Origin: Piper betle
Lineage: Eukaryota > Streptophyta > Magnoliopsida > Piperales > Piperaceae
Assembly (NCBI GenBank): GCA_033002965.1
Contig: JAURVB010002593.1
Location: forward strand, 1 to 64,000
Length of the DNA: 64,000 bases
Reading direction: 5' to 3'
Of this stretch, positions 11,565-25,400 are shown one piece after another. The position numbers and the translations under genes are program-made. Numbering within the stretch: the stretch's first letter is position 1; each line of letters starts with the position of its first letter. Below the pieces are notes generated by a model that worked only from the letters and a program-made list of their open reading frames with translations, did not search any database and was not told the origin of the DNA.

Positions 11565-14500
11565 CTGCCACCATTTGCAGAGAGTATAATAAAGCTAAAA
11601 TTGCAATCAAGTAAACAGGAAAGTTTTTATTTGCTAGTGTAAACAGGCAATCTAAATGTGAAAAAGTCAAATACTAATATCAATTCCACCTTCAAGATCT
11701 TGCTTCCTGATAAGCCCGCTATCAATCTTTGTGCATCACCAAAAGAAAAGCCTAGGCACTGCGCATACTGCTCAAGTAGCTGTTTGAACTCAGAGCAACT
11801 CTCCAGTTTAACAGCTGAGCCATTAATTTCAGAATCATCTCTAAATAATAGAGCACTCTGAATTGACAAATAAATAAGTCGAGGAACACGAGACCTATTA
11901 TCCATTGCCATTCGCATTTTTACTTCTCTTTCCTTCAAATATTCTTCAGTTTCTAATTTCCTCCTACCCTGTACACAAAAGAAAATTATTGAAAACAGCT
12001 TTAGAATATAGTATCCCAATTTCATTATACTTTCTGCAACAATCTAAGGAGACACATAATAGCATCTAGATAATACCTTATTTTCTATAAGAAGCAATGA
12101 ACTTTCATGAAAAGGATCTGTTCATAATATAAAAAAAAAAATCAGCCCACATATATATGAATACCTAGTCCACATTTAGAAAAGTACCAATAAGCAGCCT
12201 TGCAAAACCTCTTGTTAACACAATACTCTACCTTCGACACATTTGCCTCAAAATTAATAGAATATTATTATAAAAATGTAAACAACAAAAGAATAATGCT
12301 TCTCAAGTACATAATGCACAAACGAATAGATAGAAAACAAATAGAATAATAGCTAATAATTTTTGTTTTATAGAGCATTTTATTCCTAACCTGAGCAAAA
12401 ACAGAGGTTGTACAAATGGAACTGACAGTAAACCTGGATCAAGCTTGAAAGCTGTCATTATGATTTATATCTAAATAACATCCATTTCTCACAGAGCACA
12501 GATGATTACAATCACTCACGGAACACAGATGATTACAATCTGAATGTTAGGGGACAAGATAAACGTCCAGACTAAAGACACATTGCATAGCAGGATTGGA
12601 CTGAAAATGACAGCACAGATTACAATAATATTTGATTTTTTTGACGGATTAGAGCCTATTTATTTTATTTCCTAAATTGATTAAGAGTCTTATATTAAAT
12701 TAGGATAAGCCCAAGTATTAGTTAATGTCTTAGTCTTGTATTAAGTTGAGCCTTTAATAGGAGATTTCCTTTTGAGAGTCTAAGTCTTGGTCAACTAAAA
12801 TACTAAAATGGGTTTTTACTAGGATGTTTGAAATTTGACCAAAGATTCTGCATGGTCTCTCTCTTTCTATAAATATAGAAAGCATGTAGGCTTGTAAAAA
12901 AACAATGAAATCAATTCAAACAATATTTTTCTCTCGAGTTGTATTGTTCTTGTTATCTTTTCTTCTTCTTCTTCAAGCATTGAAGATTAAGAAAACCATT
13001 GGAGAAGGTGTCGATTGATACCATATTTCTCCACTCCAACCTAGGATTTCATCAAGTGGTATCACAGCCTCAGTTCTATTTTCCTTGGTGTGCCTGTTTG
13101 CCATGTGTAGTTGCCATTCATCGCCAATCTGCACCACCCACTTCCACCTCCACTGCCACCTACCCCCTTCCAAACCATTGCCATATCATTAGTGTAGAAG
13201 CTAGCCACCATCCACAACCTTCTCAATCACTTTAAGATGGATTATTCATATTTTGAAAGTATTCAAGCCTATTATCATCAATATTCATGGAATTTAGAAG
13301 ATGAATTACATTATAGTAAATTTGAAACTTCGATTCAATTGACTGGATGCAAAGTTAGGTTGATTATTAATGATCTAATCCCAAACAATTACATTTCAGA
13401 GTACATGGCACATCAAATGGGTTTGCCTATCTATCTCAATCCACATCCATATTATGTTACCTTGGCTCATAATCATGGGTTTTTTGAGGTTAGTCAAATG
13501 TGCACCTTTACTCTCAACTTGGGTACTTTTAGTCAAGTTGTCTTGGGTTATATTGTGCCTACATCCGCATGTCATATTGTCTTAGGTTCTTCATGGTGTG
13601 ATTTTAATAAGGCTGAGTATTCTCATATTCGTAATAAACATTCTTGTGTTTGAAATGGAAGGAAATATCATTTGTCATCTCGTCTAAGAAATTATATTCC
13701 ATTTGATAAGAATAAGGATGTATTAAAGACTCCTCATGGTCTGATGTGTATACCCAATATTACGTCAAAAACACTTGATAAATTGACAGAGCATATCCGG
13801 TGTAAAATATTGAAACAGGAGCAACAACTTCCACCAACTCAAAAATCTTATACACGCTAACCAATGTAAGCCTACTATTGATAATTCAAATGAAGATACT
13901 TGAACAGTATTTTCTAAAGATCCGCTCACATCGATGCCTGTGGATGTGCCCTCTAATATGGCAAACGATGAATTCATGGACCCCATAGACATGATGGACC
14001 ATCCAACAACTAACGGCTCATTAGATATGCAATAAATGTGTCAGCCACATTCTATTGTAACTTGATTCTTGAGGTGGACGAATGTGACAACCACAATTCA
14101 TTGCCTGACAAGTATCAGGGAAGTATGGTGGGCCCTAGGCTGAGCTATGCCATTCAAGAACAAACATATCAGCTATTTCCCAAGGACACATTCCATTGGG
14201 CGCATATGACATGGATCATGTTGCACTTGGCTCCACCACCCTTGGTGTGCCACCCAAAACTGGACGACCTCAACAATGCACTACACATAATTACCAAGCC
14301 TAGTAAGGCCAAGCAGACCACTTCAGTTACTACTCCCACTGGATTACAATATGAAGATATTTATGTGCATGCACCTCCTCTAGTTATTGATCTTTCGCGG
14401 CTTGTCATCCAAAGTTTGCTCTTTCAGGCTTGGATTGCATTAAATTGGAGTGATTGGATGGACGTCTTATGTATAAGATGCAAATTTCACGTTCGAAATG

Positions 14501-17500
14501 ATTCCTTCCTATGCTTGTTCATGCTCCTCATCTCCAAGTCATATACTAGTAATGGCACCTACACCAAACGTGCTCTGTTCTTCAGAATTCTCTCCTATTT
14601 TATGCTTCAGAATTTGAGGGCGAATTCTTTCAAAGAAGAGGAGACTGATGTAGAGAAGAATATTTGTTTGTTAGAGCCCATTTACTTTATTTCCTAAATT
14701 TTTTAACTGTCTTATATTAAATTAGGATAAGTCAAAGTATTAGTTACTGTCTTAGTCTTGCATTAAGCTGAGCCTTCATTAGGAGGTTTCCTTTTCAAGA
14801 GTCTAAAGTCTTGGTCAACTAAAATACTAAAATGGGTCTTTATTAGGATGTGTGAATTTTGACCAAAGACTCTACATGGTCTTTCCCTTTCTATAAATAT
14901 GTAGAGCCTGTAGGCTTGCAAAAGAAAAAACAATGAAATTAATTCAAACAAAGTTCTTTTCACAAGTTATATTGTTCTTGTTATATCTTCTTCTTCAAGC
15001 ATTAAAGATTAAGAAAACCATTAGAGAAGGTGACAAATGATATCATATTTCTCCGTTCCAACCTAGGATCCCATCACATAAAAGAAATAATATTTGCTCC
15101 AGATTTATTAGGGAATTATTTTACTGATTTGATATTGTTTAGAATTGGTTAGGGACAATATTTACTGGCCTGGTTCATCCTGCAACTGAGATTTGGTTCA
15201 GCATCTATCTCATCCAGGTAATATTTTCCCGGTTTTGGTTAACAAAATAGGAACTGGTTCTACTTATTTTGGCTCAGATATTATTTGGTTTAAAATGATT
15301 TAAAAGCTGGTTTGGTTCTCATTCAAAATTTGGATTAAATATAATAGAGTACATACTGGCTGGTACCGCCTATTAAAGCTGGATCAGTTCAGCAATTTAA
15401 CTTCACAGAATTGCAGAAAAATGGTAGAAAATCTAGAAAAAATCATTAAAACATCCACCAATTATCAGAAAATTTTGGAAATTTTCTTGAAAAGTGAAAG
15501 CAAATATTTGGAAAAAAATCTGAAACTTTCTTGATAAATGAAAGAAAATATTTGCAACCTTCTACCAAGAATTCAACTAAGACTGAGGATTATGACAAGT
15601 ATGCCATTTCAAGTTACTTGCATGACACCCTGAAAACTGGTGGATTTTGTATGGGTTGCAAGTTTGATAGACCCGTAACAAAACAAGCATCAATCATAAA
15701 GTTATTGGCAACTATGTTTCTCCATTGGTAGCGAATAAATTTGGCATTATTATTGAGGCACATCCACAACCTATTTGGATAGATTTATCTAAACATCAGT
15801 CCTCTTTTAAGATTACCCAAAGTTGCAAGCTTTTCATTGACATAGGTGATGTAGTGTTGCCCCATTGTCATACTGTTTTGAGATCTGCTTGGAACAAAGA
15901 AAACTTTGCTTTCTATAACGCTAATCACAATAAATATTCTATCTTTGAAAATAGAAGACAATGAACATTTGTATCGCATGATTTCAATAATAGTGCAATC
16001 AAGCCTAGTTCTACTAAAGTTGGTATATCTTCAACTACGGCCAGAGATTCGATGTAGCAAGTGCTACAACAAACCCGCTGTAGCACTTGCTTGATTGGTG
16101 TAAATCACCTAAATTAGAGGAGACTAACTTAATTATTACAATTAGTTTCTCAAACACCATTAATTTAGGTGATTTATACTAATCAGTCAAGTACTACAGC
16201 AGGTTTGTTGTAGCACTTGATACAGCAAATCCCTGGCCTTCAAGTACAGGTCCCCAACCATCAACAAAGCATACATGAAACTTGTGAAGAGTTGCATGTT
16301 CAACTTGGAAAACAACCACTTGTTCCTGTTATAACTGATTCTAGTGAGCCTACAATTGTGGGTATGGAATTGTACACTATAGAGGTTTGTGAGCCTATGG
16401 TTACAAAATCAACATCACCTCCTTCTATGGACATTCTTCCTTCGGACTCAATGGATTATGCATCTATGCCTAAATTGAATAAGTCAGATGAACTAGTAGA
16501 TAACTCTTAATTGCCTTCACAGCTTGGGAATAGATATTGATGAGTCATATGGATAGTTTCCTTACTTATGAAGATCCTTATACTCCATTTGTTCTGGATA
16601 ACTACTATAGGATCGAGACTCACAAGCTTAGACTAAATTGAATAAGTCAGATGAACAAGTAGATAACTCTTCAATGCCTTCACAGTTTGGGAAAATAGAC
16701 ATTGATGTGTCATATGGACCAGTTTCCAACTTATGAAGATCCTTATGCTCCATCTATTTTGGTTTACTCTAGGATTGAGATTCAGAAGCTTATCCTTAAT
16801 ACTTGGATATGTATGTTTTGGACTGATGGGAAAAGGACATTGTCTATGGGATGCAAGTCTATTCCGTATGACACCAACCTTGCAAGCATATATGATGCCA
16901 TTTGCTGCATTAGATTATGGGACTACTCATCTTTGCTATGCATTTTAGATGGTGTTCTGCTAGTATAATAATGTAAGATTGTTAGTGTATGATATATATT
17001 AGTTCGTCCTTTATGAGCTAGTAAATGTAATTCCAAAGTAGGCTTATGGTATATTGATAGTGTAGGTTATTTAACAATTGCAACTTCCAAGTGGGCTACT
17101 TGTATGTCTATAAATAAGGGTTGTACTTCCACTTTTGGAATGAATGACGGAATGAAAAATTAAGATTGTCTTTTATATATTAGGATTCAATTACAAAGGT
17201 TGGTAAACCCAATAATGCCAATTTTTCCAATTTTGTAAGATCATCATATAGTAATATATAGCACAATCATCCATTAATTTATAATGCACCCTCAATTGAG
17301 AACTTCATCAATCAGAACTCAAGGCTGAGTTCTTTCCAAGATGGGGAGATATGATGTAGGAAAGATTAGAATAATATTTGATTTTTTTAATGGGACTCTA
17401 ATAAACTACGTAGGAGTCCGCTCCTACTTTAAGCCTATTTCTCTATATGCAACTTTGTCACAATACATCTCAAGAATTATGTCTTCCCGACTTACTCTCA

Positions 17501-19346
17501 TTCGCTTAAACTAGTTAACATTCTTAAAGGATAGGTTGATAGATAAAAATATCTTTTAAGCCCATGAAGTAATGAAAAATCTCCATCATTACTCAAGGGG
17601 GGCTAAAAATGGTTTGTATAAATAAGAAAGGCCTTTGATAAAGTTTGTTGGGATGAAAGTTTGGATGGATGAAAGTTTTGGATGAAAATTGTTGAGAAAC
17701 TTTACTCTTTGACAAACTTTCATCCATAACACTTCGCAATTTGGGGTTCAACAATGTTTGAATTGATAGGATTTTTAAATGTGTCAAGTGTTATGATAAA
17801 TGGATGAAAGTTTGGTTTTTTCAAAAGTAAAAGTGGTTTTCAACAAAGTTCTCCTCTTTCGCTGCTCATCTTTCTGCTTTGTATGGAAGCGTTCTCGATT
17901 ATACTTGAGTCTGTGGTATCAGAAAGCCTTATTATTCCTCAGACAAAGAATATTCCAAATGTCTCTCACTTAATGTTTGCCAATGATCTCTTCATTTTCT
18001 CCAAAGGCCCCTTTGTCTCGGTAGAGAATATAAAATCTTCCTTATATGACTTTGGTACCTTCTTTGGGTTAAAAAGCAAATGTTATAAAAAGTATTATTT
18101 TCTTCTCTCATGTTTGTGTCTATAAAGAAGACATTCATGATTTGTTTACCTATCACATTGGAGTGCTCCTTATTCGTTATTTAGGTTTGCCTTTTAGTTT
18201 AAAGAAGTTTTCTTATTTCATGTGTATTCCACTTATTGATAAGATTAGAGCTAAATTTTATAGATGGAAATTGTACCTTTATGCTAACCACCTCTAACTC
18301 TTAAAATCTGTCCTCAATGACATGTCTCACTATTTGACCTCCACCTTCACACTTCAAAAGCGCGTTCTAAAACTCATTACTAAATTATTCTTTCGTTCTC
18401 ATGGAGAGGAACATTCATGCCAAGGGTTTCCACACTCTCAACTAGATGCAGATTTGTAAACCCCTATTAGAAAGCGGTCTTAGTATTTGAAATATTTTTG
18501 AGGTTAACAAAGCTAGATAGCAAGTTATTTTGGTGAGTGTTAACAAATAAAAATAGTTTGTGGGTGAATATAGTTTGTTACCAAAGCTAGAAAGAGGATT
18601 GATGAAGTTTGTTTACATGGTGGATCTATATGGACTGTATGCATAAATTGTGGGTCTCACACTTAGAACAATATTATTTCGTTCAGAAAAAAACATCCCA
18701 TGGTTGTTTCTATAGAATTGGTAATGGCAAAAACATATTCACTTGGTTTAACCCTTAGCATAATCATTGATCCCTTATTCAAAAACTCGGTCATGGGACT
18801 ATTACAATTCTTGGAGGAAACATCTCTCACGTTATATTTCAATCCATCATTCATGGTTCTTAGGCGTTCACCTCTGACATTACAAACACAAGAAAAACTC
18901 TAAACTTATTAAATGAGAATATTCATTTTTTATCACATGTGGATGATAACATAGGATGGTTATCTTCTATAGAATTTTTTTCGAGAGCTATTAGAATTTC
19001 TTGAGACTTCTTTCTCCAAGAGTGTCATGACACCATCTTGTTTGGTCTAAATACTGAACAAACTAGCATGCGTTCATTACTAGGTTGGTTATGTGAAATG
19101 GGATCTTAACTCTAGACAATCTTAAAAAGAAAGGATTTTATCTCGCTAACATATGCTCTTTTCATGAGGCTTGCCTGAAAACTAAAGACTATTTATTCTT
19201 TGAGTGCTCTAATAGTAAACAAGTTCGGCAAGGTTGGGGAGGAGGGGTGGGGAATAAGGGAGATGATTGATGGCCGTTGGATTTCGATCCAACGGCCATT
19301 AATGAAATGCGTTGCCTGCACTGCAAAAGGCAAGCAACGCATCTCA

Positions 19347-19441
<95 letters not shown>

Positions 19442-22400
19442 AGTCTTTTGTCAATGCAAGTTTCAATATTTGATGAATGAAAAATGAAAGCTTTGGTGGA
19501 ATCCAAGTTTCATACTCCGATGCCCCAAAGTTGGTGATTTTGTCGATCATCTCTTCTCCCACTTCCCAAATTGTTGCCTTCTTTCTATCTTCTCTTATAT
19601 CCCTGTTCCTATATAATTTCTTTATCCTTACCAAAATCACTTTCCCTCCATCAGAAAACAAGGAAAGAGCAACTACCAAGCCATAAATGCATAAGATGTT
19701 ACCTTCCGAATAAAAGTAAGAGCCCGAGTAAGCAATAGAATAATTTTCGACCCACAACAATTATACCCCCATCACTAATAGAGTCCCCCCAAAAAGCCCC
19801 AAAAAGCAAACAATATTTAAAACATGAAATTCGGGATAACTAGGAATTGGGGATGATAACTAGGAATTTAGAAATTAGACAAAATCTTAAATTTCCAAAA
19901 AGGGAATTTCAAAGAGAAAGAAATAAAGTCAAATTGAGAAAATAAAATAGACAAAGAAAACATAAGGGGAAAAAAACTGGAGAAGGCACATAGCCAATTC
20001 AATGATTTGTCAAAAGTCATCTACGTCAATAGGAGGCTACTCCTTATTTATAAGGCATGATAAAAAATCTTAATAAAATAATTCCCAAAATATCCTTAGA
20101 CTAAATAAAAGAAATTACAAATAAATATATGAAATAGAAAATAATATAAATCTAATAAAATGCTAATAATAAATGCTTTGCATCAGACTCCAAGCCTAAA
20201 AGAACTCATCCTCAAGTTCTACATTAGAGCAAACCGAATAAGCAACAAAAAGAGTAATCTGACAATAACATTATTATAGGTAAGCATTCAAAAAGCCATA
20301 GTATGTTGCTCACTCTAAAATAATGTCACAAAATAATGTATCCAAGAAAAGATCGCAAGTGGCATAAGTCATGCATCATCCAATCACTTCAACAAAGTTG
20401 AATCAAAATATCGATAAGGAGCTTCTTCAATATAAGTCGAGAGTAATCAATAGCAACCATAGAATAATGATGAACAAAAAAATTATGAATGTCATCATTA
20501 GGAGCATGTAATATAAGGACGAAGTTCGGGTTCATAATAGAGAGGCCCGATCATGAAAACCATCATTTTGAATTATATCTACAGTCACAAAAACATGGCT
20601 AGTAGAAAAGTGTTGATCCGGGGTGGAATGTTAGGATGCCGATCGAGATGCAGATTCTCCTGTGGGCCCACCATTTGAGCCAGCTGGTTTGGGGGAGCTG
20701 TATATGACTCAGCAGCTAATAGTAAGTGGCGGATAGGCAGTGGTACTCTTTGGAATGGCTGGCGTACCACACATGGAGTACAGGTCCAGGAGTACCATAA
20801 AAATCTCGAAAAGGTGATTGTTGATGTGCTAGTGAACCCAGGTGGAGTACACCTAGGAATGGGTGTTCCAAAGAGTGGAAGCGGTGATGTACCGAAATGG
20901 GAGAAACCACCAATTGGTGGGCCATGTGACTGGAAACCTGGAGGAGGTTGCAATAAAGGTGGTGTGCAGGCTCGTTGGGGGAGAAAATGGAGTTCTTGGA
21001 AGTGCACGGGTGAGCGCCCACAACATGCACGCCCGGCGCATCCAACACGCACAAAGACAAACCGGTGCAGTTCACGCATAGAGCAACGGGGTTTGAGCTA
21101 CCCTGCTGCCAAACACAGGAGGATGGACAGACGGCGGCATTCCCATCACCTCCGTTGGTGTGAATGGATTGCCAGAATAGGAAAATTGAAGCAGATGACA
21201 CTCTTAATTTTTTATCAATCAGATCATTCAAAGAAGCAGTCAACTCTAACTTGAAATTATACAACTGGGACGATAGTATTTGAGACAGACTCAAAAAAGA
21301 TCATATCAGAAGACGAATGAAAACGGCAAGAGCCATGATTAAAATTGAAGCTGCAACAAACTAGAATTAATAATAATTAACTTGATGGACGAGAAAGAGA
21401 AATACTAGGTCAGCTGACGCTGAATTACAAACACTTACCCCGCATCTCCACCAAATTAATGTAGTATGCAATAGAAATTGGGGTTAACTGGCAATTTAGA
21501 AATTAGATTAACACTTAAATTGCCAAAAGAGAGAATTTCAAAGAGAAAGTAATAAAGTAAAAATGAGAAAATAAATTAGACAAAAAGCAGAAGGAAAAAA
21601 GAAAAGAAAAGAGAAGGCACACAGCGAATTCAATGATTCATCAAAAGTCATCCACGTATAGGAGGTACTCCTTATTTATGAGGAAGAACAAAAAATCTTA
21701 ATAAAATAATTCCTAAAATATCCCTAGACTAAATAAAAGATACATGAAATAGAAAATAATATAAATCCAATAACATGCTAATAATAGATGCTCTACATCA
21801 TAATGAAGTACAAAATCTAAAGAATAGAAATAAGAAAAAAATAGATAAAATTGTGCTACAAGAGCATATAACAATGAAGTTCCAAATCTAAAGAACATCA
21901 ATAAGAAAAATTATTTAGGTACTCACAATTTTGCAATGGGAAACAGAAAACAAACAAATAAAAAAATTTGAAGGTAGGAATTCAGATATACCAACCTTCA
22001 AGAAAATTTTTATCCATGTAAGGTGTCCACCAAGGCCGTGTTTCCAAGTCTTCATGGAAATTCAAAGATTTGTATTTTGACAGCCCTATTAATTGTAGAC
22101 CATTGTTTATAGTTTTCAAGAAAGCCTGCAATTATCAAATATCTGAACATAAATTCCAAAATATCCAATGAAAACTGGTGAAGTTCGTAAGAAATGAAAA
22201 GCAAGGGGATAACCTCTGTGACATCTAAACTTTCTGTTTTTTGTTTTAACTGTAAAATAGGAGATTCGAGTTTTGCCATCATGTACTGGTATGAGCCTTG
22301 CAACTTTTCTTTAAATTGCACAAACTCGATCACCTAGGACAAAACAATTACAAAATGATAAGGTTATCAAAACATTCATCTCGGTAAACTAAGCCTAGGG

Positions 22401-25400
22401 AAGAAATTCCATTGTTACTAAAATGTGTTTCAAAATATGGATAAACTAAGGATAGAAAAAGCAATAAACAAAAAAAGTGTCTAATAACATGGATGCAGCA
22501 GATAACACAGTGCTTACCTTTGTATAATTACGATGTCGATAGCCAAGAAAGGTAAGATCAGCAGCTTCTTTGAAGTAATCCTCCATAAATTTGACATAAT
22601 CATTAAGCACATCCAACAAGTAACTCCAGAAGGGTGATTTGATCATATAGGGCAAAATGTTGTGGGAAACGGTCTCCAACAAGATATTCTTTATGTCCAA
22701 GGTTTTATACCTGCAAAAAAAATAATTAGATTTGATCATAATTACAACATGAAATTTGCAAATCTTAAAACGTACCAGTCATACGCCAAAGGCAAGGCGC
22801 CGATAAATGAATACAAATGAACCAATAAAATCTTGCTTTCCCAGTTGAACCTGCAAAGTTTCGAATAATCAGGAAATAATGACAGGAAGTGGAAGTAAAC
22901 TATGAGAGTTAGGAGCAGTTAAAAAGTAATGGAAAATTACTCAAAAATAAAATGACAAAAGAGGACAGTAGATATTAAATATGCCCAACAGCAGGACAGA
23001 GCATGCAAACTTAGCCCCAAAACTCTCCGCAGGGTTAAAACTATATAGCTCTTTTTTACCTTAAGAGTTAACAAATATGGCACAGATTTTAGCACAAAGG
23101 TTCAATAGACAAGGAACACTTTGTGGCACAAATGCTTTTGTGTGTGTGGATCCAAGAAATGGTCCAATTACCTTTGCGTTCTAACCATCAAGGGTAGCAC
23201 CGGGCATCATTCTACTGAACATTAAACAAGCTATGGTTCACGCCTATCCAAAATTTGGTCGGAAGAAAATTGTCCAACTGAATTTCTACCCAATTTGTTT
23301 GTTGGGCTGTCATATCTATAAACTAGGAATTAAAAATAAAAGATTAACCATTTGACCTCCACTGTAACTCCCTAACTTCACCTGATACAACCATGCATAA
23401 ACAACCAATTTTCCCATCATATGCAAATGTGTGACATCTTGTTTCTTCTAAAACTTAGATCATCCATACTCTAGGGTTGGCACCAAAGGCCCCTTCCCGA
23501 CTTACATACGCATTGGCCTGACATGCATGTTGAAAGACTGCGGACACCATACACATTGCACAATGCATCTAGTCACCCAACCATGGATCCGACCTCTATT
23601 GCGATCCATAATGCACAACCAGCATGCAAGGCTCTTTAGCTAAGCACCATTGCTCTAAGGTTCGGTAACACAAGCATGGCACGGTAATGCAACTCTTCAT
23701 TACAGGCACAGATCTCACATACTAAAGCAACACAAGAAACCAACAAGCCAAGGTTTGCCATGTCAAATATTGGTATCCTGAACGGCCAGCCCTTTTGGAC
23801 AAATGTCGAATATATGTAAAAGAAATTTGAAAATTGCCCAAAAGTAGATAATTGGGATTATAACTATTTCATAGAAGCTAAGTACATTCCAATAAGGCCA
23901 TTTCATTAATATTACACTCACATTACACCTATAAAGAATAAATGTAATAAAATAGCATTAAAAATAATAATAATAATAACAAACAATTTTTTCCCAAACA
24001 AAAAATTTAGATAAAACATTTAGATGAATACTTTTATGAAATTACATCGATACGGATAATGTAGGAGACACCACTATTTTTCTAAAATATAACCTATAAA
24101 ACAATATTCGTGATAAATTAACAAGTAAATAATTAATCTTAAAATTAACCCAACAAAATAAGTAATTACATATTTCATCCATGTAATAACATAAAATTCA
24201 AAGTGTCTAAGACAAATTCTACAACAACTCTCACTTAATTGAAAGAACATAAACAAACATTACATTTTTTTTTGATAGAGTAAAATTTTATTTTAAGAAC
24301 CCCCAAAGGACAAAAAAATATAAAAGGCAAAAAGCTCCAAAAAGCCCTTGTAGAGTTACATCCAAAAGTTTAAAACGAAATCATAATGATCAATAATTCT
24401 TTGTTTATAGTTTATAACTTCCGAAGCAAGTTGTACTTGATAAATAAATTAGTTTCTAGCTTCTAGGTAAGCCTCACAAAGAAAACATCCGTTAATGAGA
24501 TGAAATCATTTCTTTTGAATATTGCTTAGAGTTAAGATCCCATTTGATATAACCAACTAAGTAATAAACGCATGACAGTATTTAGACCAAATAAGAGAGT
24601 GCCATGACATTCTTAGAAAAGGAAGTTTCAAGATGTTCCAGCAGATCTTGAAAGAAAATTTCCCTATATAGGATAACCACCCTATGCATGAGATAAGAAA
24701 GAAAGTCTCATTTAAAAAGTTTGATATGCTTTGGTACTCGTAGTGTCTGACGTGAGGGCCCAAAAATCCTAAATGATCATTGTGGGAGGTGTTTTCCCTA
24801 AGATTTGTAATTATCCAATGACCGAATCTTTGAATGAGGGGTAAACAATTAAATCAAGGATCAAGCCAAATGAACGTGTTCATATCATTGCCAATTCTAT
24901 AAAAATAATCATGGGCTATTTTTTCTGTAAGGAAACAATGTTATTCCAAACATGAGACCCACAATTTGTGTGCAAAATCCACATAGATCCACCATGTAAA
25001 TAAACCCTGTGAATCCACTTCACCCACAAACAATTTTTATTTGTTAACACTTGTCAATAACAACTTTTCTAATCCAGCTTTGTTAACCTCAAAAATATCT
25101 TAGATACCAAGACCGCTTTCTAATAGGGCTTGCAAATCCACATCTACCTAACATTGTGGAAACCCTGACATCAATGTTCCAATTTCTATAAGAATGAAGA
25201 GAACAATTTATCAATGAGCTTTAGAACACACTTTAGAAGTGTGAAAGTAGAGGTCCAATAGTGAGACATGCCATTGAGAACAGATTTTTAGAGTTAGAGG
25301 CAGGCTTAAGATAGTAGATATGATTTTTATCTTTGAATCTTCCCTCTAATTTTATTAATGAGAGGAATACACATTGAATAAGAAAGATTCTTTTAACTAA

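Larger units (their letters stand above)
12633..15076 (+). mobile_element. Non-autonomous gypsy-like LTR element with a lone protease-like ORF, intron 16
   Basis: LTRs lie at about 12,633-13,054 and 14,665-15,076, sharing a CTATAAATAT TATA box and the end CAACCTAGGATYYCATCA. Two bases after the left LTR is TGGTATCACAGCC (13,057-13,069), a near-perfect initiator-Met tRNA primer site. Before the right LTR the plus strand reads [16 protein letters not shown], like the tail of plant gypsy pol. The interior is only 1.6 kb and lacks RT, RNase H and integrase. Flanking pentamers do not match (ATATT, CATAA). It is antisense to NAA25. Confidence 0.75.
15077..17428 (+). mobile_element. Second, decayed gypsy-like element region
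   Basis: Broken protease-like coding occurs at 15,531-15,964 (the stretch around [20 protein letters not shown] is parallel to the 13,237 ORF). At 17,307-17,360 the reading [13 protein letters not shown] is followed by GATGTAGGAAAGATTAGA and TTTGATTTTTTT, matching the pol-tail/polypurine/LTR-start arrangement of the neighbouring element. So this is a related copy whose 3' LTR was lost where the LINE begins. It also holds the MITE and a 163-bp tandem duplication. Confidence 0.5.
19825..21800 (-). mobile_element. Short gypsy-like LTR element with tRNA-Ala primer site, intron 16
   Basis: Direct repeats at 19,825-20,185 and 21,460-21,800 act as LTRs, both with a minus-strand TATA region (TCCTTATTTAT on the plus strand) and ends near TG...CATCA. 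At 21,453-21,438 (minus strand), six bases from the right LTR, is TGGTGGAGATGCGGGG, the exact complement of a plant tRNA-Ala 3' end including CCA. Beside the left LTR the minus strand reads NLRMSSF, like the sequence at the 3' end of gypsy pol. Only gag-like coding is present (1.3-kb interior). No target duplication was seen (AAACA versus TAATG). It is in the same orientation as NAA25. Confidence 0.75.

Noticed and set aside
19200..19760. ORFs reading Ser-Leu or Arg-Glu repeats followed by Tyr-Ile repeats
   Set aside because: They are translations of the CT/AT microsatellite and its complement.
11968..21996. Direct splicing of exon 16 to exon 18 without a small exon
   Set aside because: It gives an in-frame TAG at the junction; the 41-nt exon at 12,077-12,117 restores phase and fits the family.
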